DNA of 49,335 nt from Parasitella parasitica (taxonomy: Eukaryota > Mucoromycota > Mucoromycetes > Mucorales > Mucoraceae), in the NCBI GenBank assembly GCA_025201805.1, contig MU619327.1:44462-93796 (forward strand). Reading direction: 5' to 3'. Below, piece by piece: positions 1 through 15,200 of this stretch. A program made the translations under genes and the position numbers. Position 1 is the first letter of the stretch. Each line of letters starts with the position of its first letter. The notes under the pieces were generated by a model. That model saw nothing but the letters and a program-made list of their open reading frames with translations, did no database searches and was not told where the DNA came from.

Positions 1-1371
1 GATTTTTAGTATTTTCCAAGTCTTTCTCGATGTTTCTTTTAGTAAAGCTCTTTTATAAACTGCTTAAAAGATATTAAAAATAACCTTAGACAATAAAAAA
101 TATTCAGTAGAAAATCTACTATAGTGAATATATACAAGAATAATCAATTAACAGTATAAAGACACCAGTATTCAATGCATTAGGTACACTTTCATGTCAA
201 ATAACATAAGAGTTTATCCAATGATATCACTTTATTTTGTCAAAATCTGAATTTCAATTATTTTAAATGGGAGACCTCCAAGCTGGTTTCCCAGGCGAGT
301 TTCCCAGCATACTTTTTTTAGATAACTCTTATTTATTTGTGATACCCATGTAAGCAATTAATCCCCACATGATCAAAAGATGCCAAATATTACTTGGGCA
401 AAGACATTTTTGTTCATAGCAAGATATATTATATTGTTATAATCAAAATGAAAGCTTCTGCCATCAGAACAGACAAAATTTATCAGCTGCACCGTATAAA
501 TGATGATTTATGTGTAGCAGGTACTCTATTCTAAATGCGATTAACAAAGAACATCAGCGATAAAAATAGTTATTGCTTAGCCCATGTCACAAGCAGAGGG
601 TATAAAATTATATGAGTGTTCCATTGAATAATGAATAAACTAGCACGTTTTGTATAAATTTCGAAGCATATGGCATGCCTTGACCTGATCTGGAAGTGTG
701 TTTGTATACAAAGATCTGTATAGCCTATCCGCATTTTAATTGTATCATCACTTGTAGTATATAGGGGCCTTAGATACACGTCTCCAGATAAAGTGGCGAC
801 GATGATCCCCTTAAAAGCCTGCTTTAATTAAAACAACACAGTGAAACTTTTCTCCCAACAAACCAATATTGATGATATAATTATTAGACTATGGAAGCGC
901 AAGAACGTAATTTGCCAAGAATAGATCTACGCTACTATTCCATCGCCTATTTAAGGTTAAAATGATCAAAAAATGACCTTTTTGCAGATTGCAACGATGT
1001 TTTTTAGTTTATTAGTTTCATTATATTACATGTCATAACAAATAAACTTTTCCCCTTGTGTCATTTTTATTATGTATATTATATCATTTATATTTTCTCC
1101 CTAAAAATAAACTGGACATTGATTATTTTTCGTTACACGTGCAATTAACAAAGAGGTTTGGATGGATTATGATTATGTTGTGTAATCTGCTCAGATGCAT
1201 CTCAAACAAAGAATCCTGGGTCCAAATTTTTTCTTCTATGATCATGATGATAAAAAATTTTCGATTTATTTACATTTATCCATGTAGAAATAAAAATGAA
1301 TGTGTATAATGTATGTAAGTTTTGTGTATAGAAAAGAGAGAGGGTATGAAGATAATATACAAAAGAGAAAT
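1..1371. other. Intergenic, no gene seen
   Basis: AT-rich sequence with only short open frames on both strands. None shows protein-like composition, a plausible start or spliceable continuation. It holds the downstream flank of the secreted-protein gene that ends at 1372. I see no tRNA, repeat or mobile-element signature here. Confidence 0.6.
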
Positions 1372-2310
1372 CTATACTCTTGCCATGGCAGCATATTCTA
1401 TAAAGAATGCAGTCGAATGGGATTCTTCAGCGCCATCGCTGATCAAAGGATGAACCGCCATTTCTAACAATCTTGATTTGAAGCTGTGGATGTCAGTGGG
1501 GTCACTGTTCCATGGCACAACTTGAAGCACAAATTTACGGTGTCCATCTTGAAGAAAGGCAGAATTGAAATAGTTGAGAATACCCTTCAAATCTTTGGCC
1601 GTATGCTGGAGTAGATCAGGAAGCGCTTCCTGGTCAAGTAATTGAAAGACATGAGCGAGTCTATCAGTAATGTGCTTGTCCAAGTTTGTTGCTAGTTCAA
1701 TGGCATGTTGCTCTAAACATAATGAAGAAATAGTATCTTGATCAGGCTGACCGCATGCTTGCAAAAGTGCCCTGCGAAGATATGACTCGATAGATTGACG
1801 GCTTAACCCTTCAGCTAATTTATCCCATGTAAGCGGTAGATTGCCTTCTGTATGGGCCTGGATGGCAGCAAATATCTGAGATTTAAGAATTTCCAAATCC
1901 ATCATATCTAATGTAGGTAACTGTTGGTGTATGGCATATTGTCGATTAGCATTGTGCGACACGAGTTCAGACTCATCAGTATTGGCATCGTCGTTATTGG
2001 GCTCGACGTTAATCTGGATATGGTGCTGGAATTCTGTAGCAATTTCCTTATCTGTGCTACTAATGACAGCATCCAAATGGTCAAACTGAAGATGAGTGGC
2101 AATAATCTGCGCTAGTCTATCTACTTGAACTGGAAATATCTCTTGTGTCGACATGTCATCTTCCTCCTCTTGGTCTTTTGATATCACATTGTCCTCATCT
2201 TGTTGTGTTTGTTCTTGTTGATTTGATAAAGATGATATGTTGCTGTCTGTGATTGGCATAGCGACAGTGTAGCAAACGCACACAGCTAATATTAACAAGA
2301 GATATTTCAT
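1372..2310 (-). CDS. Secreted protein of unknown function (312 aa)
   Basis: Single-exon ORF starting at a true ATG (2310-2308). Residues 1-17 form a classic signal peptide (positive n-region MKY, hydrophobic core LLLILAVCVCYTVA, then MP), so the product probably enters the secretory pathway. The mature part begins with a Gln/Asp/Glu-rich low-complexity stretch (about residues 25-60). Mixed, probably helical sequence follows with only two cysteines, near residues 187 and 198, which could pair. No catalytic motif, GPI signal or membrane segment is evident, and I do not recognise the family. A TATA-like element lies about 85 nt upstream, and a purine-rich tract (2455-2530 on +) lies further out. 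The long uninterrupted frame and signal peptide make it convincing as a gene; function is unknown. Confidence 0.75.
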   Translation of the reverse strand: MKYLLLILAVCVCYTVAMPITDSNISSLSNQQEQTQQDEDNVISKDQEEEDDMSTQEIFPVQVDRLAQIIATHLQFDHLDAVISSTDKEIATEFQHHIQINVEPNNDDANTDESELVSHNANRQYAIHQQLPTLDMMDLEILKSQIFAAIQAHTEGNLPLTWDKLAEGLSRQSIESYLRRALLQACGQPDQDTISSLCLEQHAIELATNLDKHITDRLAHVFQLLDQEALPDLLQHTAKDLKGILNYFNSAFLQDGHRKFVLQVVPWNSDPTDIHSFKSRLLEMAVHPLISDGAEESHSTAFFIEYAAMARV

Positions 2311-4323
2311 AATCTCTGAAGAGTGAATATATATTAGGCTAGAAAAAAAGTGGGATGAAAAGAGGGAAGAGGGGAATACAAGGCAAATTGATTTATATAT
2401 AGGAGATTCGGAGAGCTAAAACAAGATAATGAACATTTGAGTTTTTTTAACGAAGGTTAAAAGGGGATGCAGCAGCAGAGGGAAGGGGGGAGGGAAGGGG
2501 AAAAAGAGGAGAAGAGAATGGGGGGTGGGGACATGTGTATTCAATAGTGATAAGAGCATTTGCAATGGTGCCAATGCCTATGTTATGATGCACTAATTTC
2601 CACACTGGATTGTTTTTGTTTAATATATATGTTGATTCATTAAAGTACTTCCTTCTTTACACATTTGTTTTTATTTTATCTCTTTAGGATACAGCTACAC
2701 ATGAGGTGTTTCAGCAAAATAGCTTGTTATCATCAACCCGTTTATAGGCTACGTTACATCCATATCGTCACCAGCCGCAAATCTTTGTGTTGCGTGCCTT
2801 GGTATAAAAATATTTTAATCTGCCAAATCAAGCTTTACGGGTTACATATAAAGATTTTTGTCACTAAAAATGTTTGTGCACAGCGAGACCGGGCCTATTT
2901 TCATTATCTCAATATTAACAATAGTTAATTAGCTGAAAAATCATTGTTGTATTGTTATGAAGATATATTAGGGAGATGTTAATTTACAGATACTACTTAT
3001 GCAGTATATGGTAAAAAATACAAAGTTCCTCTTTTCGGCTTGCATTTCAAGGAGTGGAGTTATCATGTTCTTTTTTGTCTTGGATCGTTTCAAGTTACCA
3101 ACATCATTATGAGTTTAAAAACTATGGGTTGTTGCCATGGCAGTGGCAATGATAATTGGTCTATGGATCCGTTGCCAAGGATACACTGTCTAGTTTCCGA
3201 CGATCTTTTTTTTTGTTTTGTTTTTATTTGTATATTTATTTAAAAAAAAAAAAGTTATTTGTGAATATGACATTGGATGTTCGAGACAACCGCTTTATCT
3301 ATCGACCAAGCTGGTTATGTAAAGAGCCAGATCTGTTTACGGATTCATGTAGTATACAAATAAAATTTTGATGTATATAATCTCATGTCGGTAGTAGATG
3401 ATTTTCAACAAGCATGCATAACTAACGTAAACAAGGTTTTGCCCGACATGCAAGGGAGTTGTTGTATCCGTGAATGCTGTGGATTTGTACATGCATCCGT
3501 TACTACGGATGAAGATCACGTCAACTACTCACATGAACGAAAAAAAGAGGTTTTAAAGGACTTTACAGTGGCAGCAGCTCCTATGACACATCATTTAATG
3601 CCAACGAGTTACTAATCATTCTGCTTCCCAGACACCCAGCACTGTTTTCTGTGCTTGCTTACATTGGGTGTAACCAGAGATCTTGTTATGTTATGAATGA
3701 ATCCAATACCAAATCAGAGAGCCTGGTTGCTCGCAGAGTATTTGGTGTTACAAATAAGCGAACGCAATTTTCAGCACATATATTCACATTATCAGCACCC
3801 AAATGAGTAGGCAGTATTAGTGATACGATTTTATTTGTGTATTTGTTAATTTCAAACAACTTTCATCCTTGCTTGGTCAAGAAATTCACAAATAGTACTT
3901 AACATGATCGCACTTTCCACAAAAGATATTGTTTCATTAATTAATGGACATTTCTCACTCTGATACCTTGTCATTGCATGGTTAAAATTATTCTAACGTC
4001 TATGGGAAAATGAATCGAATTCCGTTATTTTATCAGAACCTGGCTCATTCCATGCCTCTCCTTGAAAAAGAAAGACTTGATCCAAGCTGATTTGCACTGT
4101 ACATACTACACGGGAATTGCCAGAAATGAAATATTCAGGGCATCATGTCTATGTATGCTTTTTGAATGGGCTCATGCAACTTCGGCCCGGATTCGAAAAT
4201 TTTTGATGATAATATTTTGAAAAAGCGAAGGAGATTTGTCCGGAACAATCCTTTTTGGCCTGTAAATGTGATGTTTAATTTGATTGATTCAACGTTCTTT
4301 CTCTGACTATATAATCCATAACA
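2311..4323. other. Divergent intergenic region
   Basis: Lies between the secreted-protein gene (-) and the eL14 gene (+), so it carries both promoters. It contains a TATA-like element at 2392-2399, a purine-rich tract at about 2455-2530 and short AT-rich open frames (for example 3385-3615) that I do not consider genes. A TATA-like actatataat lies just upstream of the eL14 start. Confidence 0.5.
2392..2399 (-). promoter_or_regulatory. TATA-like box of the secreted-protein gene
   Basis: On the minus strand this reads TATATAAA, about 85 nt upstream of the ATG at 2310. Position and sequence fit a core promoter; this is inferred from sequence only. Confidence 0.45.
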
Positions 4324-5076
4324 ATGGTTGTATGTATAACATCTATGTGAATTGGGAGTTTGAGGGATGGAAATAGTGATATTAGATGAATGATGCATAA
4401 ATCGATTCGCAGAAAAATGATGGATGGAATTTTTTTTTTGCATAATAGAATCAACATTGGGAAAGACTATGAAGAAAATTAGAGGGAAAAATAGATTTGA
4501 AGTTGACAGATGCTAATCTTTTATTAATAGCAAGGTACTTTCAAGCGTCAAGTTGAAGTTGGCCGTGTTGTCCTCATCAACCACGGTGCCGATGTTGGCA
4601 AGTTGGCCGTCATTGTCGATATTATTGACCATAACCGCGTAAGTTGATGATTTGAGTAGATAGCTGTGACAAATTGCTTACATGATATCATTTAAACCAG
4701 GCCCTCATCGATGGCCCTACTACCGGTGTCGTCCGTCAAGCTTTCCCTTTCCGTCGTTTAGTCTTGACTCCTCTCGTCCTCAAAAACCTTCCTCGTGCTA
4801 TTGGCAAAGCTGGCCTTAAGAAAGCTTTGGAGAAGGATGAGACAGTTGCCAAGTGGGCCAAGACTGTCTGGGCCAAGAAGCTTGAACAACGTAAGGTTCG
4901 TGCTAACTTGACCGATTTTGATCGTTTCAAGTTGAACAAGCTCAAGAACCAAGTGAGTAGACATATTTTATTGCAAGAGAGGGAGAGAATGATATGAGAT
5001 GACATGGATTGCTAACTTTCCCTTGTAGCGTCGTTTCGCTGTTGCTGCCGCTGTTAAGGCTGCCAAGAAGCAATAA
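4324..5076 (+). CDS. RPL14: 60S ribosomal protein eL14
   Basis: Component of the large cytosolic ribosomal subunit. Four exons: 4324-4329, 4531-4638, 4701-4952 and 5029-5076, giving 414 nt and 137 aa. Exon 1 is only ATGGTT, followed directly by a consensus donor gtatgt. The 201-nt intron 1 has a good branch-point-like ctaat and ends ttaatag. The N-terminal beta-barrel half contains [13 protein letters not shown] and [11 protein letters not shown]. The C-terminal half is basic and alanine-rich and ends AAVKAAKKQ, as expected for eL14. Codon use is strongly biased (GCC, AAG, GTC, CGT), typical of ribosomal genes. The 3' end faces the Est1/PIN gene 94 nt away. Identification is firm; the two-codon first exon is the only part that is inferred. 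Confidence 0.96.
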
Positions 5077-5170
5077 ACGTATTGACTCCAACTTATCTTT
5101 CGGTTAATTAAAGCTAAATGGATATAATAAAAAAAATCAACCTTATAAATATTTATTGTTTTTATTATTA

Positions 5171-8100
5171 TTAACGGTTGTGGTGCCAAGAGCTTTCGTA
5201 AACCTTTTCAAAGTCTAATTTACTGACCATTTGATCCCATTCATTGACAGTTTTGATCATTAGCCTTTTGCGAGTTTTGGGGTCACCGAATAATTCAGCC
5301 CACCAAGCTAAATCCTCATCATTGGTAACTAATACAAGACGTTCAGGTTGATGGTCATCTCTTGATTGTTGTTTGCTGTGGTAATAGAGTAAACAGCCAA
5401 GAATGGCCCTGTATGATTTAGGGACATCTTCAAATGTGTATGGTATGTCCTCTTCATCCTCATAGGTATATTCTTCTACTTTTTGATTGCTACCATCCTC
5501 TGCTTCTGATTCTGTCTCTGTCTCTGAGTCTGACTCTGTTTCTGTGTCTAGCTCGAATTCTGAATCAGTGTCATCACCACCACCACCACCTCGTCTTCTT
5601 GCCTTGAAGAGACCTTCGTTAGAGCTGGTTGACTCGATATCCGATTCAATTTCAACGTCTGAATTAATCTCTTGGTCTTCTTCCTCTCCATCGGAAATAA
5701 GGTGATCAACCACGTTTGATCTGCTTTCTTCTCCAATCCAATAGGCCTTTGCTTCACCCCAATCACCTAGTTTTTCTGTAATTTTTTGAGTTCTGAGAAA
5801 CGATGTTGTAGGTGCTACAGCCTTGTTACTGCTCTCGAGTAATCTCTGATCTAAAAAGCGAATGGACTCGCGTGCTTGCATGTTTGTATGTGAAGTGCCC
5901 TTTTTGTGATCATCCAAAACGTCAATCACCTCCAAAGGCACGATTACCTCTAATATGCTGCCCTGCGTACGACGATCAACGTTCAAAGTCTGATTAGCCC
6001 ACTTCTTGACTTTGCTTAGACCGTCCAAAAAGGCAGTTATATCGATGACACAAGTATAGACATCTCGTTTGACAGGCGGGCCATTGTCGTCACTGCTGCC
6101 CTGGACGCGTTTGCCTAATGCCATTCGATTAACATTCTTTTCCAATGAAGACACTTGCTCCATAAGACGTTGTGTGGCCAATGCCTTCATAAATCGACTT
6201 TGCTGCTGGCGCTTGGCATTCTCATCAATCACACTGTATTTTTGCTCTGTTTGGTTGTATTGGATGAAATCAAACGAACTAGAATCGGCTGCTTTCTTGA
6301 TCATGTTACGAACACGGCCCCATCGCACTTGCTTGCGTGCTTCAGGATTCTTTCCGTCGTCCACTTGATACGCGCTCTCTTTGAAAAAGTCAACTTTGCC
6401 ATGAAAGTCAAAAAGCGGCACAATACCTAAAAGTACTAAATCCTCTGACATTGGGTACGTCGGTGGGAGCACATTCAATACTGGATCAGGAAAAGAAGGA
6501 TGGCTAATCAGCAGTGATAACAAGGACTGAATAGACTTCACCAGTGCCTTCTTCTCTGGTTCTCTGTTTCTGACATCATTAGCTGCGGTCATGCAGTATT
6601 GTGCAATCGATGTCATGTTGGTATAGAGGAAAGTTGCCCAAATGCTGAGTCCAGGAAGCAAAGCTTCATCGACCGTGGTTTCTAACTGAAAGAAAATTTC
6701 GGACGCAAGCGTTTTTTTGACCTGATCTAAGGCTTGACGTGATGATCGATACGCCTCTGTCAGCAGCTTGAAAGCAAAGGTATACATATGAATTTGAGAT
6801 GACAGGATAGCCGGACGCACATTAAAATTTGCCTTATCTCGAAGCTTTTCGCCTGCTATCCAAATAGAAATCATCAAGATTGTTATACTGCGCGTTAATG
6901 TGGTTCGCATAATGTGTAGCGTGGATACCAAGGATCTTGAGAACGCAGGTGCCTCATCCTGTTTCTCTTCTCCTGCAACCATATTGAGTATAAGGGCTTC
7001 TAGTGCTGCACCAAATTGAATAGCCACAGACAGGGTGGATGCAAATTCCTGGCTATCTTTCTGATTGAACATGACGATGTGGTGCATACACAAGAAAGAT
7101 TCCACAAAGTGCGATACCATGCTCGTCAAGCTATCATCCTTTGATTTTGAACCGAATCGAAGTTTTGAATAGAACGACTTCAAATTGTCCCTACCGACGC
7201 TCGAAGGATGCTGCACAGCCAAACTAGAGAGAAATTTGTCAAGTCTTCATCATACGTTTTTTCCTTGCCTTTTTTTACCTCATGCAATAATACCAAACCA
7301 CATCCATTGCATTTCCATTGGACATGGATACAAGAGCCAATTGAGAATACGGCTTGCCATTCTTTCTGTGTACATCAATGGCTTTAAGGTAGCACGTCTT
7401 GGCCAGTGCCCAATAGTCCATTGTCTTTTTAGTATTTTTGGATGCCATTGCCTGTTGAGCATGGTAACGAGCCAAATCACCCATACAGATGTAATTAGAC
7501 TGTAATAAAACCCCCATCTTTTCATCGTCACTTGCTGTCCTCTGATGGACTGAATCAATGCCTAATACCTTTGTGTCGATATGGTATGAGGCTTTTACTG
7601 TGTTATTGAGCTCGCGATAAAATTTGAAGGCGGCATCAATATGATGGAACAATGCTTTTTGGAGGGCAATATTCTTCTCCACGTCGTCTGGATTTATCCT
7701 GCGCAATTTGCTGCGAACGTCTTCGATACCAGCGTAAAAAATATACCTCCATAATTTGTCTTCAATATGATGTGTGGTGGCATAGAGAAGATCAGCCGAG
7801 AAGATCTGGCGGTATGTCTTTTTGAGGCTTTGTCGCACATACACTATCTCTTCCTCAGTAGTGGTGATTTGCTCTGCTGCAATGGCGCCGGCGATACGAC
7901 CTTGCTCTTTACTGGGCATGTTGGCATAATTAATTTTCAGTTGTGTCTGCAGTTCAGCAAGCTGTTTTTCTAAAGCATGAGCCTCACTGTTTACTTGTTA
8001 TATTAGTAATGAGGTAAACTGGATTCTTGAGCTTTGCTCACCTCAATAAATCAGTCAGATTAAGCGTCTTTTCTGGTACAGCCTCATCCAAATCCTTTAA

Positions 8101-8325
8101 CGGTTCTTGGTTGACTGAGAGTGTGTTTGTCAAAGCAGCCGGAGTAACAGTCTTTTGTTTTCTTCTGTTTCTGGGGCGTCTTCTTTTACGGCGGGGTGTT
8201 GCTGCTGCTGCTGTTGTTGTTGTGGTTGTGGTTGTTGTGGTTGTTGTGGTTGTTGCTGCTGTAGAAACAGGGTTTCTGCTATTGCTGTTGGGTTTATTTA
8301 ACTCTGAAGGTACACTTGTTTGCAT
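5171..8325 (-). CDS. Est1/SMG6-type protein with C-terminal PIN domain
   Basis: Three exons on the minus strand: 8325-8042, 7986-7279 and 7223-5171 (3045 nt, 1014 aa); introns of 54 and 55 nt restore the frame. The N-terminus (residues 1-95) is basic with a long Thr run encoded by an ACN microsatellite. The next roughly 500 residues are the Est1-type 14-3-3-like/TPR region, with MGDLARYH, NGKPYSQLA and VVWYYCMSLAV across the second splice junction. A PIN nuclease domain starts near residue 720 (VIDITAFLDGL, VPLEVIDVLDDH, ending LVLVTNDEDLAWW). Proteins of this type act in nonsense-mediated mRNA decay or telomere maintenance. A 90-residue Asp/Glu/Ser-rich segment interrupts the PIN domain, and the middle catalytic Asp of SMG6 aligns with Tyr-Arg here. 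Family assignment is strong; the SMG6 versus Est1/SMG7 role is uncertain. Confidence 0.9.
8193..8262 (-). repeat. Trinucleotide microsatellite coding a poly-Thr run
   Basis: Imperfect GTT/GTG triplet repeat on the plus strand (ACN codons on the minus strand) inside exon 1 of the Est1/PIN gene. It encodes about 14 consecutive threonines followed by alanines. A likely length-variable site. Confidence 0.85.
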
Positions 8326-8760
8326 TTTGAATCAAGTAAAACTGAAAGCATAATTTTCTTCTTTTCTTTAGATGAATGAAAAACGGGTGTAATATATCTG
8401 TTATGGATGAAGAATTACGTGTGCATCAAAAAACAGAGCAACATGTAAAACCGAAAAAAGCTCTTTTTCAAATCATATGGGCACACACTCCGAAACAAAT
8501 CAACGAATGTACGACTATATTGTGTGCTATATCAATGGCTTCATAAACTATTTGGCGCTCAAGTGAGTCTGGCTGAGCGCCATACTTTTGGTCTTTATTA
8601 TTCAGGCATTAAATGCGTACCATGTTCTACTATTAGCTTGAATGCCATATCGATATGTTCCAACTCTTTTACTACTGTGTCATATAAGAATCATTATTAC
8701 TAAATAGCCAAATACAAAATACAAACACAAGCCATCAAGTCATTCTTTTATTCGCGTTTG
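8326..8760. other. Intergenic: USP 3' end and Est1/PIN promoter
   Basis: About 430 bp between two minus-strand genes. It should hold the 3' UTR of the protease gene and the promoter of the Est1/PIN gene. No ORF or repeat stands out. Confidence 0.5.
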
Positions 8761-12041
<3,281 letters not shown>

Positions 12042-12275
12042 GATGGTTGTAAGGAAAAGGAGGGAAGCTCGAATATTGCCTGCTGACGTATTTAAATGGT
12101 TTTACAAAGGCAGCGCAGCGCAGCTCTGCCCTCTAATCTGAGCCGTTCATAATGGCCAATGGAAAGTCGGATCTCAACATAAGCAAATACTGCAGAAGAA
12201 CAATAGGATATATTTTGTGTATGTACAAAGTCTAGTTATTATTAATGAAAGGCAAGCTACTATCAGAAAATAGAT

Positions 12276-15200
12276 TTAAGGCTTCCTTTGCTTGAATTTA
12301 GATACATAATCTGTGCCGTAAGCATCGATAAACTTTTCAATCTTTATGCGTAAGGCAGAGTCCATTGCTTTGATCCTTCGGCCAGATTGCATTTCTCTAT
12401 CCACAATATGATGGGTAACCTACAAGAGTATGAGCACACATTTTCTCTACAAGATACTTGTCAGATTGTACCTTGCGAGCGAGGTCTTTAAATAGATGCT
12501 TATCTCCTTTCCAAAGCGATTGCTGCTTGGAGGAGAGGTATTTTGTCACAACTTTTCCAACTTCTCTCTTCAAGTCGATATCATTCAGGAACGGGCCATC
12601 TTCGCTCAAGGCATCAACTGAACCGCTAGTAGGTGTCATCAAATGGCTTCCCTTGCTACTGGGGCTATCATCACCCAGGCTAAGCTGCCGAAGTCTCTTT
12701 TTCTCGTCAGATTCTAATATGGCTTGTTCAACAAGTCCTTCTAATTGTAATGGATCCGCAACACCCTCAATGGATAACCCTGCTTTTCTTACTGATGCGG
12801 ATGAAGCGGTTGGCTGTGGCAATATAGCGGGTGATGATGATCCAGGGGGTGCAGGTGCTGGCGCTGGTGCAGCGGCTGGCGGAGGTGAAGGTGGTGGAGG
12901 TGGAGGTGGAGGCGGAGGCGGAGGAACATGAGACTGTAATTGCTCCAATTCTTCAGGTAACTCCCATTGTGTCTGATGTGTAGCCATATTGTAGTAATAG
13001 GTAGATCCATCTTCAGTTACCGCCAGCTGCCAGTTGGTAACAGGCAAAAGTAGCTGTTGTTGTTGCTGTTGTTGTTGTTGAAAGGCATAGTAGTACTCTT
13101 CCACAGTCATCCCTTCGGCCGCTGCAGCCTGAGCATAATAGAACTGACTATAGTCATACATGGAGGTATCCTGATAATAATTAGTGTAGTTTTGCTGTTG
13201 CTGTTGAAGCAGGGTATCTTCTGTGTTTGTCATTGTTGAATTAGATGTATCAAATGTAGTATTTACAGTGATGGGCGTAGATGACGATATTTGATGATTT
13301 ATATTACTCGTCGCATAATATGAAAAGAAGCCTCCAGCTGGTTTTTTATGCTTTGTGCTGAAATGCTTTTGATGATTGCTGTGGTGATGTTGATATGCAG
13401 TGTTGGATTCAAGCATTGCTTTCGGCGCAGTTGGGATTGCGGATTGCGGTGGATACTGTATTTTGAAAGCAAGTTCCTCTGCAGATACGTCCATTGAAAA
13501 GTACTCGTAAAAATCATTGTCTGGATCAAAGATTTCTCTGGTCGATTCAAAGCGCTTTCTTTTGAACCGCTTTCGGTGGCCGTTTCTTTTCGATTTCTTG
13601 ATTGATACTGTGGAAATAACAGAGTACGTGTCTTCTTGCTCTTCAATATCTACGTGCTCATTCTCCTCATCAATAGTCGCAGCTGATATATCCATATGCG
13701 CTCTTTTCGGTATACGGTAAACGCACTTTAAATCACTCCATTTATCTAATAAATGCTGTGATAATCGGCACAGCTCCTCATTGTCATGGTCGACGAATTT
13801 CTGTACAATGTCAAACATTTTGCAGTCTTCCAGGCCATTCCTGTTAGCTAAGGGCAACCTTTCCAGCACCTGCAATACCTTGTAAACAGGTTAGCCACAC
13901 CAGCAACCTATCAACATACACGCGCACACTTACTCTTAAAACAATCATTTCATTGTTCTTCCATTCACCAAGCCAAAATTTCAACATTCTCAAGCCATGC
14001 AATCGCACGATCATCTTCATGATCTCTCTTCCATGCGAATTGTCGACATTGGTCATTTGTAGTCGCATCAGCAGTTTATTGACTAATCGAGGTTTGCCGA
14101 CGGAATTCAACATGCGTTTGACAAAGGATTGCACCTCGTGCGGATCTTGCAGCGGTTGGAAGTCTCGCTTCTTTTGTATCAATTCTTCATCTTCGTCTTT
14201 CTCTTGGTCGCTGAATTCGTCGTCGTCGTCCGAAGAAAAAATAGAGAAAGCCGAGCTTGCGTTGATAAATGTATCAGCCAATGCTTCTTCGTCCGCAGCA
14301 ACTTTTTCATCAGAAGCACCGATAAAGCCTTTGCAGTTGGGCTCGCCACAATAGCACGGCTGGGCAATGGCACCATAGCGTTCGAACTTGTAATCAAATG
14401 TCAACTCTTCACCTGCGATGATTTCTCGGGTAGTGAAAATGCCAATTCGCATCTTTTTCCCAATTACCCATTTTTGGGTGGCACAGTTGGGATTACAAGA
14501 ATGGTTCATGAATCGTGCTAAACAGCCTCGTTTTGTTGCGTCAATGATCTACCGTGTTTTTTTTTGGTTTTTTTTGGTTTTGTCAATGTACGCACAATCA
14601 AGTCCAAAACCAAACTTACCTCGTCATTTTTCAAAGTCATGAAATAGTAATGCTTAAAGCCCTCCGCATCATATTCTCTTGTGCGTCTGAGGAATTCAGT
14701 TTGTGGGATGACTTCGCCAATGTATTCCATGATAAAAGAGTTTCTGTGCGGTAAATCTGTTAAAAATGATTCCAACCCAACAAGAAAAAAGACACACTTA
14801 CTGAGGCAAGTTTGTCAGCGCACGCAAGCCAAACCCTTTTTTCTCGGTTTTTATAACATCAACAGGGGAATACTGACCTAATTGAAAACGGCGGTTTCTG
14901 CATAAGCGACCGCAAGGACAGTCTTGAACGATACATTCCATAAACATCATTCGGTTGATACAAATGTTGTCATCGCCACATGCTTCGTTTGGGTTCTCCA
15001 ATTCAGAGTCGTATTTGCACTCACAAGGCATACTCTCCTCTGCCATAGACCTCCCTGTAGCAGACCCAATGTAAATACTGGCCTGGATGTTTTCGAATGT
15101 TTGCAAAGCTTCATCAGTAGCAGATGGAAAGTATTTAGAATCTGCCATAACATCTTAAGAGAAAGAAAAAGAAGAGAAAAAGAAAAAAAAAGGGAAATTA

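Noticed and set aside
3385-3615. Plus-strand open frame of 76 codons upstream of eL14
   Set aside because: Starts with ATG but has no recognisable motif, promoter or splice context; too short to support alone.
8027-8353. Plus-strand open frame with a poly-valine run
   Set aside because: Antisense to exon 1 of the Est1/PIN gene; the valines are the microsatellite read backwards.
12458-12931. Plus-strand open frame of 157 codons ending in poly-glycine
   Set aside because: Antisense to the Set2 proline-rich and SRI-proximal coding region.
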